Shown here piece by piece: positions 7,828 to 15,540 of a DNA stretch of 64,000 bases. Both the position numbers and the translations under genes were made by a program. Position 1 is the stretch's first letter, and each line of letters begins with the position of its first letter. The notes under the pieces are model-generated. The model saw nothing but the letters and a program-made list of their open reading frames with translations. It did no database searches and was not told the DNA's origin. The DNA is taken from assembly GCA_020849275.1 (NCBI GenBank), contig JADLGO010000046.1, positions 1 through 64,000 on the forward strand. The letters are read 5' to 3'. The stretch comes from Chthonomonadales bacterium. Its GTDB lineage: Bacteria; Armatimonadota; Chthonomonadetes; Chthonomonadales; CAJBBX01.

Positions 7828-8523
7828 TTACAGCGGCCCCCCCGCCCAGGCGGTCGATCCGTCAACGAACCGGATGCGGACTCGCCAGGCGCGCGCCGCC
7901 TCGAAGGAATGGAACCGCGCGCGCGCCGGAAGCTGCATCACCGCCTCCTGGCGCAACAGGCGGCCGCGGCCGTCCAGCAGCGCAAAGTCGAGCCTCGCGA
8001 TGCCGTCCGTGCTCGCGCGCCACCACAGCACGAGGTCGCCTCCCGGAGCCGCGCTCACGGTCACCGGAGACTCGCTCACGTAGAGGCCGCCTCCCGGTCG
8101 CCGCGGCCACACCCGCCCGTTCGGGCCGATGATGCGGTACCCGTCCCAGCCCGGAAGCATTACCACGGGCGGCACGCCCGGGTCCCAGAAGGGCTGCTCC
8201 GTGTGCCACGGAAGGTCGCGCCCGCTCCGCCAGGGAAGCCCCTGGCCGCTCCGCCACGCCATCCCGGGCCCGCCAGAACCCTGCATGCCCGGCCCGCGTG
8301 ACAGCACGCCGAGCGGCGAGCGGAACGGCACCGAGGTTCCGCCGAAGGCGCCCTGCCTACCCGCGTAGGGATCGCCCGGCGGAGGGCCGCCGCGGTGCTC
8401 GTGATGGTGATCGCGGTCCCCATCCCGATCGCGCTCGTGGCGCGCCTGCGCCGCCGCGGCGCCCGCCGCCAGGACGAGTGCGGCCGCCAGAGCCAACCCG
8501 CGCGCGTAGCTGCCCATTCGCAT
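7828..8523 (-). CDS. Exported hypothetical protein with a His/Asp-rich tract
   Basis: I chose the ATG at 8523 because AGGAGGTGA lies just upstream and a signal peptide follows (MRMGSYARGL, then an alanine-rich core, cleavage near AAAAQA). The 231-residue protein next has a charged stretch rich in Arg, Asp and His (HERDRDGDRDHHHEHRGG, residues 29-46) that could bind metal. A proline/glycine/tryptophan-rich linker follows, and from about residue 115 a compact C-terminal part (MLPGWDGYRIIGPNGRVWPRR, then LVLWWRASTDGIARLDFAL) that looks like a beta-sandwich. I do not recognise the family. A much longer frame runs antisense through the neighbouring ATPase gene but has no coding support upstream of this start. 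Confidence 0.65.
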   Translation of the reverse strand: MRMGSYARGLALAAALVLAAGAAAAQARHERDRDGDRDHHHEHRGGPPPGDPYAGRQGAFGGTSVPFRSPLGVLSRGPGMQGSGGPGMAWRSGQGLPWRSGRDLPWHTEQPFWDPGVPPVVMLPGWDGYRIIGPNGRVWPRRPGGGLYVSESPVTVSAAPGGDLVLWWRASTDGIARLDFALLDGRGRLLRQEAVMQLPARARFHSFEAARAWRVRIRFVDGSTAWAGGPL

Positions 8524-8587
8524 GACGATCACCTCCTGATCCCTTATACGACTCCACATACCGGACGGTGACAGGCTCCCGTCGGTT

Positions 8588-8601
8588 CCGGCGCGCGCCG
8601 G
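8588..8601. promoter_or_regulatory. 14-bp perfect palindrome upstream of the sugar ABC operon
   Basis: CCGGCGCGCGCCGG is a perfect dyad 37 bases before the ATPase start. LacI-type operators are palindromes with a central CG and often control sugar importers, so this is an operator candidate. In such GC-rich DNA a chance palindrome is quite possible. Confidence 0.3.
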
Positions 8602-8637
8602 GGCAGGAGCGCGCCCGGCGAACGCGAAAGAGGCAAC

Positions 8638-10125
8638 ATGGAGATCCTCTCGGTCGAGGTCCTCGACAAGCGGTTCCCCGGAGTCCAGGCGCTCCAGAGC
8701 CTGACCTTCGCCGTTCGGGCCGGCGAGGTCGTCGCCGTCGTCGGCGAGAACGGCGCCGGCAAGAGCACCCTCCTCAACCTCCTCTCCGGGTCCGCCGCCC
8801 CGGACTCGGGCGTCATCCGCTGGGACGGCGCGGCCGTGCGCTGGCGCTCGCCGCGCGACGCCATGTCCGCCGGCATTCGCGCAGTGCACCAGGAGATGAG
8901 CCTGTTCCCGCACCTCTCCCTGGCCGAGAACCTGGCCGCCGTCCGGCTGCGCGGGTGGTGCCGCTGGCCCGCCGTGCGCGGGCGAGCAGCCTCCAGCCTG
9001 GCGCGCGTGGGCATCGTCGCCGATGACGTGCTGCTCGCGCGGTCCGTTGCCTCCCTGCCCCTCGCCACGGCCCAGCTCGCTGAGATCGCCAAGGCCCTGG
9101 CCGACGACTGCCGCCTCCTGATCCTGGACGAGCCCACCAGCGCGCTCTCCGCCGCGGACGCGGAGCGCCTCTTCCGCGTCGTGCGCGAGCTGACCGCCGC
9201 CGGCGTCGCCGTTCTTTTCGTCTCGCACCGACTCGGGGAGGTGTTCTCCGTCGCCGATCGCATCCTCGTGTTGAAGGACGGGCGCCTGGCCGCCGAGCGC
9301 CGCCGGGAGGAGACCACGGTGGATGAGGTGATCGCGCTGATGGTGGGGCGCAGCGTTCCAGACGGCGCGGCGCGCCGGCGTCCGGATGCGGCCGGCCCGC
9401 CCGCTCTCGAAGCGGATGGCTGGGTCCTGGGCGGCGGCCCGCCCCTCCGGTTCGCGCTCGCGGCTGGCCAGGTCGTGGGCCTGGGCGGGCTGGCCGACTC
9501 GGGCAAGGGTGAGCTCCTGCTCAGCCTGGTCGGCGGCTCGCCGGCCCGCGGGGCGCTGCGCCTGGGCGGGCGCGCCTACGCGCCGCGCTCTCCGGCGGCC
9601 GCCCTCGCCGCGGGCGTCGCCTACCTGCCGGCGGACCGCAAGGCGCACGGTACCTTCGGCGGCCTGTCGGTGCTCGACAACCTCTTTGTGGAGGCGAGGG
9701 TCGGGGTTGGCCCCACGGGCCTGGTGCACCGGCGGGCGCGCGAGGCCGCCTGCGAGGAGCGGCGCGAACGCTTCGACATCCGGACTCCCTCCGCGAAGGT
9801 ACCCATCCGTCACCTGAGCGGAGGCAACCAGCAGAAGTGCCTGCTCTCCCGCGCCCTGGAGAGCGGACCCCGCGTCCTGCTGGTAGATGAGCCGACGCGT
9901 GGCGTCGACGTGGGCGCGCGCGCCGAGATCCATGCTGCCCTGCGCGCGCTCGCCGCCGAAGGGGCGCTCGTGGTGGCGGCGAGCTCCGAGGTGCCGGAGC
10001 TGCTTCACCTCTGCGACCGCGTCCTGGTGATGCGCGACCGCGCTATCACGGCGGATCTGGCCGGAGCGCAGGCCACGGAGCAGGCCATCAGCCGGGCGAT
10101 GATCCACCGGGGCGACGCGCGTTGA
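8638..10125 (+). CDS. Sugar ABC transporter ATPase, RbsA/XylG/MglA type, two domains
   Basis: The 495-residue protein has two fused nucleotide-binding domains. The first has Walker A GENGAGKST (about residues 36-44) and Walker B LLILDEPTSAL. The second has a degenerate P-loop (GLADSGKGELL, near 285), signature LSGGNQQK and Walker B LLVDEPTRGVDVGA near 420. This arrangement with LSGGNQQK is diagnostic for ribose/galactose/xylose-type (CUT2) importers. The protein drives uptake of a monosaccharide at the inner membrane with the permease and binding protein that follow. Its stop overlaps the TTG start of the permease. Substrate cannot be read from sequence; the neighbouring catabolic genes suggest an unusual sugar. 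Confidence 0.92.
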   Translation: MEILSVEVLDKRFPGVQALQSLTFAVRAGEVVAVVGENGAGKSTLLNLLSGSAAPDSGVIRWDGAAVRWRSPRDAMSAGIRAVHQEMSLFPHLSLAENLAAVRLRGWCRWPAVRGRAASSLARVGIVADDVLLARSVASLPLATAQLAEIAKALADDCRLLILDEPTSALSAADAERLFRVVRELTAAGVAVLFVSHRLGEVFSVADRILVLKDGRLAAERRREETTVDEVIALMVGRSVPDGAARRRPDAAGPPALEADGWVLGGGPPLRFALAAGQVVGLGGLADSGKGELLLSLVGGSPARGALRLGGRAYAPRSPAAALAAGVAYLPADRKAHGTFGGLSVLDNLFVEARVGVGPTGLVHRRAREAACEERRERFDIRTPSAKVPIRHLSGGNQQKCLLSRALESGPRVLLVDEPTRGVDVGARAEIHAALRALAAEGALVVAASSEVPELLHLCDRVLVMRDRAITADLAGAQATEQAISRAMIHRGDAR

Positions 10126-11072
10126 GCCGGATCACGGGGCTCCTCCGCGCCCGCGAGGCCGCGCTGCTGCTCTTCACGCTCGCGCTCGCGCTCGCGCTGG
10201 CCGTCGCCCGCCCGGGCTTCGCCTCGCAGGCCAACGTGAACGCCATGCTGATCGGCATGGCTCCCGACGGCGTGCTGGCGGTCGGCATGACGCTGTTGAT
10301 CGTGGCGGGCATGTTCGACCTGTCGGTCGGCTCGGTGCTGGCCCTCTCGGCCGTCGCGGCCGGCCTGGCGATGAACCACCATGCACCGGTCTGGCTGGCC
10401 ATCGGCGCCGGGCTCGCCACCGGGGCCGCCTGTGGCGCCATCAACGGGCTGATCGTCACGCGGCTCGCCGTGAATGCCCTCATCGCCACCCTCGGGATGA
10501 TGACGCTGGCGCGCTCGCTCACGCAGGTCCTCACGGACGGCCGCTCGCTCTCCAGCTTCCCGTCCTCCTTCACCGCCATCGGGCAGGGCTACACGCTGAA
10601 CGTGTCGAACTCGGTGCTCGTGATGCTGCTCGTGATGGCCGCGGGTGACCTCCTCCTGCGGCATCACGCGTCGCTGCGCCGGTTCTACTACGTCGGCAGC
10701 TCGGAGCGCGCCGCGGAGCTCGCCGGAGTGCCGGTGGCGCGCGTGAAGATGGCGGGATTCGTGGCGACTGGCCTGCTGGCCGCCGTAGCCGGCATCCTGG
10801 TGGCGTCACGGCTTAACGCCGCGACGCCCACGGCGGGCGTCGGAGCCGAGTTGCGAGTCATCAGCGCCACGGTCATTGGCGGCGCCGCGCTCAGCGGCGG
10901 CGAGGGCACTATTCTGGGAGCGGCGCTCGGCGTGCTGCTCCTCGCCATCGTGAGCAATGCCCTCACGCAGCTCAACGTCAGCATCTACTGGCAGGGGGCG
11001 GTGAACGGCATCATCCTCATACTCGCCGTGGCTCTCGACGCCTACGTGCGGCGAAGGAAGCGTGACGCATGA
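10122..11072 (+). CDS. Sugar ABC transporter permease, RbsC type
   Basis: This 316-residue protein has eight to ten hydrophobic segments and the CUT2 permease patterns: GMFDLSVGSVLALSAV near residue 65, NGLIVTRLAVNALIATLGMM near 108, and NAATPTAGVGAELRVISATVIGGAALSGGEGTI near 230, which is the highly conserved EAA-like loop of the BPD_transp_2 family. Translation starts at a TTG that overlaps the ATPase stop (TTGA), implying coupled translation. It would form the membrane channel of the importer, probably as a homodimer, as only one permease gene is present. Confidence 0.92.
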   Translation: MSRITGLLRAREAALLLFTLALALALAVARPGFASQANVNAMLIGMAPDGVLAVGMTLLIVAGMFDLSVGSVLALSAVAAGLAMNHHAPVWLAIGAGLATGAACGAINGLIVTRLAVNALIATLGMMTLARSLTQVLTDGRSLSSFPSSFTAIGQGYTLNVSNSVLVMLLVMAAGDLLLRHHASLRRFYYVGSSERAAELAGVPVARVKMAGFVATGLLAAVAGILVASRLNAATPTAGVGAELRVISATVIGGAALSGGEGTILGAALGVLLLAIVSNALTQLNVSIYWQGAVNGIILILAVALDAYVRRRKRDA

Positions 11073-12067
11073 GATTCGGAGCGTGGGCCGCGGGGTGCGC
11101 CGCCCTGCTCGCACTCGCCGGCTGCAGGTCGAACACCGCCGCCCCCGCCGCGGGCGGCCCGAAGGCCGACGCGGGGCAGGAGTACTACCTGATCGCGATC
11201 TCCACCGGCGTGCCCTACTGGGCCGACAGCCGCAAGGGCTTCGAGGACCGGGCGCGCCAGCTGGGTGTGCAGGGCGTCTTCACCGGCCCGCAGGACTTCG
11301 ATCCGGCCGCGCAGGCCAGCCAGCTCGACCAGATCATCACCAAGAGGCCCGCCGGCATCATCCTGGTGCCCGCCGACGCGGCCGCGCTCCAGCCCGGGAT
11401 CGACCGCGCCGTCGCGCAGGGGATTCCCGTGCTCTGCATGGACACCGACTCCCCGCAGAGCAAGCGACTAGGCTACGTCGGCACGCAGAACTACGAGGCC
11501 GGCCGGGTGGTGGGCCGTCTCCTGGCGGAGCGAATGGGCGGCAAGGGCGCCGTGGGCGTGTCGCGCCTGATCGGTCAGCTCAACATCGAGGAGCGCTACC
11601 GCGGCGTGCGCGACGAGATCGCCAGGCACCCCGGGATGCGCATCGTCGCGGAGGCGAACGACAAGGCGGACCCGGTGGAGGCGGCCAGGGCGAACTCCGC
11701 CATGCTTGCCGCGCACCCGGAGCTCGAGGGGGTCGTGGGACTGGATGGGTGCTCGGGTTCCGGCATCGCGCGGTCGGTCATCGAGGCAGGCAAGAAGGGC
11801 AAGATCCGTATCGTCTGCTTCGACCGCGACGAGGACATGCTCGGCTACATCGAGGACGGCACCATCGACGCGTCGGTCGCACAGAAGTCCTACCTGATGG
11901 CGTGGACCGCGCTCACCTACCTCCACGCGCTCGCCAACGGCTCGATCCCGCACCTGGCGGACTGGCGAGCCGCTCAGGCTCCGCCAGTCCCGAGCAACGT
12001 GGACACCGGCACGATGGTGATCGACCAGAGGAACGCCGCGCAGTTCCGCCACGCGCCCGCCGGATAG
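11069..12067 (+). CDS. Sugar-binding lipoprotein of the ABC importer
   Basis: The 332-residue protein begins with a lipoprotein signal (AALLALAGC, Cys at about residue 18), so it should be anchored on the outer face of the inner membrane. It has the Peripla_BP_4 fold of ribose-type binding proteins: YYLIAISTGVPYWADSRKGFEDRARQLG, then FDPAAQASQLDQIITKRPAGIILVPADAAAL, and the hinge regions GRLLAERMGGKGAVGV and VVGLDGCSGSGIARSVIEAG. Its ATG overlaps the end of the permease gene by four bases. Binding-pocket aromatic residues differ enough among families that the ligand cannot be named. Confidence 0.92.
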   Translation: MRFGAWAAGCAALLALAGCRSNTAAPAAGGPKADAGQEYYLIAISTGVPYWADSRKGFEDRARQLGVQGVFTGPQDFDPAAQASQLDQIITKRPAGIILVPADAAALQPGIDRAVAQGIPVLCMDTDSPQSKRLGYVGTQNYEAGRVVGRLLAERMGGKGAVGVSRLIGQLNIEERYRGVRDEIARHPGMRIVAEANDKADPVEAARANSAMLAAHPELEGVVGLDGCSGSGIARSVIEAGKKGKIRIVCFDRDEDMLGYIEDGTIDASVAQKSYLMAWTALTYLHALANGSIPHLADWRAAQAPPVPSNVDTGTMVIDQRNAAQFRHAPAG

Positions 12068-12107
12068 CCCGGCCGGTCCCGCTCGCCTCCGGGCGCGCCG
12101 TCGCGCA

Positions 12108-12887
12108 TCAGACGGTCGGCACGGGCTCGTATTGGTTGTGCCCGCCGCTGCGGTCCTGCCCGCGGAGCAGATAGATGCGGTGGCCCGGGTCGGCGCCCGC
12201 ATCGTGGCGCACGGTGGCGGGCATGTACCGCATCGTGTAGCCGCAGCGCCGCTGCTCCGAGACGTTGGGACTGGAGCCGTGCACCGTCCAGGCGTCGTGG
12301 AAGTGACATTCGCCCACGGCGAGTTCCAGCGTGACTTCCTTACTCGTGTCGACGAACTCGGGACGCAACTCCGCGTCGAACACGTTGCTCTCCCGATCGA
12401 CGGCCTCATAGTTGGCCATACTGTCGCGCAGGGCGCGGTGGGAACCGGCGATCACCTTCATGCAGCCGTTTTCCGCAGTCGAGGGATCCACGGCGAGCCA
12501 GAGCGTGATCACCTTCATCGGCTTGAGGCGGTCACGCCAGTAGGCGCCGTCGGTGTGCCAGGGGACCGCACGGCCGTCGCCGCGCGGCTTGGTGATGAAG
12601 TGGCTCGACCACAGCACGATGTCCGGCCCGATGAAGCCCTCGATCACGTCGAGCACGCGAGGATGCGCGAGGTAGCGAAAGAGCCACGGGTCATCGAAGT
12701 GCGGTCGGTCCATGCCCTCGGGACGCTCACCGGGAGGTAGCGCGGCGATCCTTGCGTCCACGTGCTCACGGAGCGCCTCCATCTCCTCGCGCGTGAAGAT
12801 GCGGCCAAACTTCAGATAGCCGTTACCCTCGTAGAACGCGACCTGCTCGGGGCTCGCGTGCAGCGCCACGTCCCAGCTCTCGCACAT
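12108..12887 (-). CDS. Phytanoyl-CoA dioxygenase (PhyH) family protein
   Basis: This 259-residue protein starts at an ATG preceded by GGAGGAGAC. It has the Fe(II)/2-oxoglutarate dioxygenase facial triad: WHTDGAYW (His111, Asp113) and HDAWTVHGSSPN (His203), with arginines shortly after that can bind 2-oxoglutarate. The N-terminal YEGNGYLKFGRIFTREEMEALREHV is typical of PhyH proteins. Members hydroxylate small substrates, and many bacterial ones lie in sugar or secondary-metabolite loci. It lies on the opposite strand, 40 bases from the end of the ABC operon, and may be read together with the dehydrogenase gene upstream of it. It may oxidise a substituent on the imported sugar, but this is inference. 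Confidence 0.85.
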   Translation of the reverse strand: MCESWDVALHASPEQVAFYEGNGYLKFGRIFTREEMEALREHVDARIAALPPGERPEGMDRPHFDDPWLFRYLAHPRVLDVIEGFIGPDIVLWSSHFITKPRGDGRAVPWHTDGAYWRDRLKPMKVITLWLAVDPSTAENGCMKVIAGSHRALRDSMANYEAVDRESNVFDAELRPEFVDTSKEVTLELAVGECHFHDAWTVHGSSPNVSEQRRCGYTMRYMPATVRHDAGADPGHRIYLLRGQDRSGGHNQYEPVPTV

Positions 12888-13038
12888 GGCGGCGTCTCCT
12901 CCGATCTCCCTGTGCTGGCGCGGCGGGGAGGCCGCGCGTCTGCATCATACCGCATCCCATGCGGTCCCTCCTCCCCTCCGCCGGATTGCCCGCCGCGCAC
13001 GGCGCGTCGCCACGGGCACGCTGGCGGCGCCCGGGCGC

Positions 13039-13995
13039 CTACGATGCCACAACGATCGCCTTCATGAAGCCGGGAGGCCGCTCGCGCGCGGCGTCCAGCG
13101 CCTCGCCAAGCCGCTCCAGCGGGAAGCGATGGGTGAGCAGCGGCGTCGGGTCCATCTCGCCGCTCATCACCATGTCCACCGCCGACCGCACCCCCTCCAC
13201 GCGCACCCGTGGGTCGCGCTCGTGCGCGTTGATGACGTCGATGCCGCGCCAATTCCACATCCGCATGTCTACCCGGCGCGGGCCGTCCTGGTGGTAGCCG
13301 GCGATCACGAGCCGGCCGCGGACCCGCGTCAGCTCGCCGGCCAGGTCGAGCGGCCCCTGCTCTCCCACGGCCTCCACCACCACGTCGCACATCTCGCCGC
13401 AGGTTAGGTCCTTGACCTCCTCCACCACGCGTCCCTGATCGCCCATGACGATCGTCTCGGCCGCGCCCATCGTCCGAGCCACCTCGAGCGCGAAGGGCCG
13501 GCGCGAAATGGCGATCACGTGGACACCCATTCGCGAGGCCATCCGGGTCAGCAGTGCCCCGAGGAAGCCGATGCCGACAACCGCCACCGTCTTGCCCGGC
13601 CGGATCTCGCTGCGCCGAAAGACATTCACCGCGCACCCGAGCGGCTCGCCCGGAAAGGGCTGGCCGGCCAGCGCCAATGGCAGCGGTATGACGCGGTCCG
13701 CCGGCGCCACGTCCTGCTCGGCGTAGGCGTGCGTGGAAAGAATCGCCACGCGATCATCCACGCCAGGGCACTGCACGCCCTCGCCAAGAGCGTTGACGGC
13801 ACCCCAGCCCTCATGGCCGAGCGCACCGGGCTCGAGGGGATAGGTGAACCGATCGTGCCCCTCCCACGCCAGCAGGTTGGACGCGCACACGCCGCAGCCC
13901 TCCAGGCGCACGCGCACCTCTCCGGGTGCGGGCTCCGGCGCAGGCACGTCGCGGATCTCAACGGCGTGAGGGGCGATGATGACGGCGGCGCGCAT
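13039..13995 (-). CDS. Zinc-type medium-chain alcohol/sugar dehydrogenase (MDR)
   Basis: The ATG at 13995 is chosen because AGGAGGAG precedes it and MRAAVII aligns with family starts; the frame is open further 5' without protein character. The 318-residue protein has the GroES-like domain with catalytic zinc ligands (GCGVCASN, Cys37; LGHEGWG, His61/Glu62) and a Rossmann domain with VGIGFLGAL near residue 165. It lacks the usual four-cysteine structural-zinc lobe, and is shorter than the roughly 340-residue norm. It likely oxidises a polyol or sugar hydroxyl with NAD(P). It is upstream of the PhyH gene on the same strand and divergent from the URO-D-type operon. Confidence 0.85.
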   Translation of the reverse strand: MRAAVIIAPHAVEIRDVPAPEPAPGEVRVRLEGCGVCASNLLAWEGHDRFTYPLEPGALGHEGWGAVNALGEGVQCPGVDDRVAILSTHAYAEQDVAPADRVIPLPLALAGQPFPGEPLGCAVNVFRRSEIRPGKTVAVVGIGFLGALLTRMASRMGVHVIAISRRPFALEVARTMGAAETIVMGDQGRVVEEVKDLTCGEMCDVVVEAVGEQGPLDLAGELTRVRGRLVIAGYHQDGPRRVDMRMWNWRGIDVINAHERDPRVRVEGVRSAVDMVMSGEMDPTPLLTHRFPLERLGEALDAARERPPGFMKAIVVAS

Positions 13996-14427
13996 CGGGC
14001 TCCTCCTCGTGGCGGCCTCCGGGTCAGCATGGCGGGCACGGCCGCCGGCGCAGCCGCACCCGGCGGCATGCGGCCATCGGGTCACACCTACGACGGGTGC
14101 CACCAAGCGAAGGTTCCAGCGCTGGCCCGCACCGTCGCCGGCGACCCGAACGGCCGCCGCGCGTGCCGTCGTGACGCCGGCCCCCTGTTCAGGCGCCCGC
14201 GCGCGCAGTATAATGGGCGCGGCCGGCCACCCCGGCGCCGGCCGCCGACTCAGCGCACCAGGGAGAGCATTCGCGATGTCTGACCTACCCACCCGCCCCG
14301 ACCACCGCAGTTGCGCGGCCTCCGCCCGGGACGCCGGCGCCGCCAGGCGCCTCACGGTCGCCAGCCCCGGCGGGGCTCACACCAGGCGCCCGACACACGC
14401 TCGTCCGCTTCGAGGGAGCTGCCCGCG
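13996..14427. other. 432-base divergent intergenic region with possible leader ORF
   Basis: This region lies between the minus-strand dehydrogenase and the plus-strand URO-D-type gene. It contains a TATAAT box at 14209-14214 and a 51-codon frame from 14276 that runs into the URO-D gene. The remaining 210 bases on the dehydrogenase side show nothing I can support. Confidence 0.5.
14186..14214 (+). promoter_or_regulatory. Candidate promoter with consensus TATAAT
   Basis: TATAAT at 14209-14214 is a perfect -10 box. The -35 position, 17 bases upstream (TGTTCA, 14186-14191), matches poorly (three of six). It would transcribe the possible leader ORF, the URO-D-type gene and the two genes that follow. 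Confidence 0.5.
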
Positions 14428-14431
14428 ATGA
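14276..14431 (+). CDS. Possible 51-residue leader peptide coupled to the URO-D gene
   Basis: The ATG at 14276 has a GGGAGAG ribosome site nine bases upstream and a TATAAT box about 60 bases upstream. The frame ends in a TGA that overlaps the ATG of the next gene as ATGA, the usual mark of coupled translation. The peptide is rich in Arg, Ala and Pro, with no hydrophobic segment or known motif, so conservation would be needed to believe it. It could be a leader peptide, a regulatory upstream frame, or a chance frame with a good start. Confidence 0.3.
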   Translation: MSDLPTRPDHRSCAASARDAGAARRLTVASPGGAHTRRPTHARPLRGSCPR

Positions 14432-15510
14432 CCGAGCGCGAACGGTTCCTGGCCTGTCTGGATTACCGCCCCGTCGACCGGGCGCCGTACTGGACCTGGG
14501 GCGGGTGGCCGGAGACGCTGGAGCGGTGGCAGCATGAGGGCTACGACGCGGCGACCACCGACGTGCGGCTCGGCGCGGACCGTTGCCACTGGATAGGCCA
14601 CTGGTTCTTCCCGTGCCCGCCGTTCGAGCGCACCGTCGTCGAGCAGGACGATATGCACGTCCTCTACATCAACCACGAGGGCATCCTGATGCGCGAGCGG
14701 CGCGACCAGCCGTTCAGCTCGATGCCGCAGTTCGTGCGCTTCCCGGTGGAGACCCGGGAGGAGTTCCGGCGCTTCTGGCGCGAGCGCATGCGCCCGGACC
14801 CGGAGGAGCGGATCGGACCGGGGTGGCGCGAGCGTCTGGCCGGGCTCCGCGCCGAGCCGATCCCTCTCATCGTCATCTCGGATCGCTGGGGCGGCTTCTT
14901 CGGGCCGCTGCGCAACCTGGTGGGCGTCGAGCGCCTCTGCACGCTCTTCTACGACGATCCGGGATTCCTTGAGGAGATGATGGAGGCCGACGCCGACTTC
15001 CTCATCGCCATGATGGGCCAGTTGCTCGAGGAGGTTGAGGTCGATGCCTTTTCGTTCTGGGAGGACATGGGCTTCCGCACCGCCTCGCTCATCTCGCCGG
15101 CGATGGTGCGGCGCTACATGCTGCCGCGCTACCGCCGCGTGGTCGAGTTCCTGCGCGGGCGCGGGGTGCGATGGATCGGGCTCGACAGCGACGGACAGAT
15201 CGACTCGTTGATCCCGATCTGGATGGACGCCGGCATCAACTGCCTCTACCCCTTCGAGGTGCAGGCCGGCATGGACGTGGTCGCGGTGCGGCGCCGGTAT
15301 GGGCGTGACCTGCGTATCTGGGGCGGCGTGGATAAGCGGGCGGTGGCCGAGGGGCCGGCGGCCATCGAGGCCGAGCTGGAGCGCGTGCGGCCGCTCGTGG
15401 AGGACGGGGGCTATGTGCCCATGCTGGACCACTCCTGCCCTCCCGACATCTCGTTCGACAACTATCGCCTATACATGGCCCGGCTGGGCGAGGTGGTGGC
15501 CGGACGGTGA
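14428..15510 (+). CDS. Uroporphyrinogen-decarboxylase-fold (URO-D) family protein
   Basis: The 360-residue protein starts at an ATG after GAGGGAG. It has the URO-D-like TIM-barrel pattern: TERERFLACLDYRPVDRAPYW at the start, EADADFLIAMMGQLLEEVEVDAFSFWEDMGF near residue 190, and DGQIDSLIPIWMDAGINCLYPFEVQAGMD near 255, ending in GGYVPMLDHSCPPDISFDNYRLYM. This subfamily is not the heme enzyme: homologues in sugar-catabolic loci of Planctomycetes, Armatimonadota and Lentisphaerae are uncharacterised. Relatives with this fold also act as methyltransferases on corrinoid or cobalamin (MtaA/MtbA). It opens a tight run with a Gfo/Idh/MocA dehydrogenase and a sugar isomerase. Substrate unknown. Confidence 0.85.
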   Translation: MTERERFLACLDYRPVDRAPYWTWGGWPETLERWQHEGYDAATTDVRLGADRCHWIGHWFFPCPPFERTVVEQDDMHVLYINHEGILMRERRDQPFSSMPQFVRFPVETREEFRRFWRERMRPDPEERIGPGWRERLAGLRAEPIPLIVISDRWGGFFGPLRNLVGVERLCTLFYDDPGFLEEMMEADADFLIAMMGQLLEEVEVDAFSFWEDMGFRTASLISPAMVRRYMLPRYRRVVEFLRGRGVRWIGLDSDGQIDSLIPIWMDAGINCLYPFEVQAGMDVVAVRRRYGRDLRIWGGVDKRAVAEGPAAIEAELERVRPLVEDGGYVPMLDHSCPPDISFDNYRLYMARLGEVVAGR

Positions 15511-15540
15511 GGACCGGCCCGGCGGCCGGGGGAGGGATCG

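Noticed and set aside
8524-10107. Long minus-strand frame antisense to the ABC ATPase, continuous with the 7828-8523 gene
   Set aside because: A good ribosome site and signal peptide begin only at 8523. The upstream part has shadow composition (Arg/Ala/Gly-rich) on the strand opposite a clear ATPase gene.
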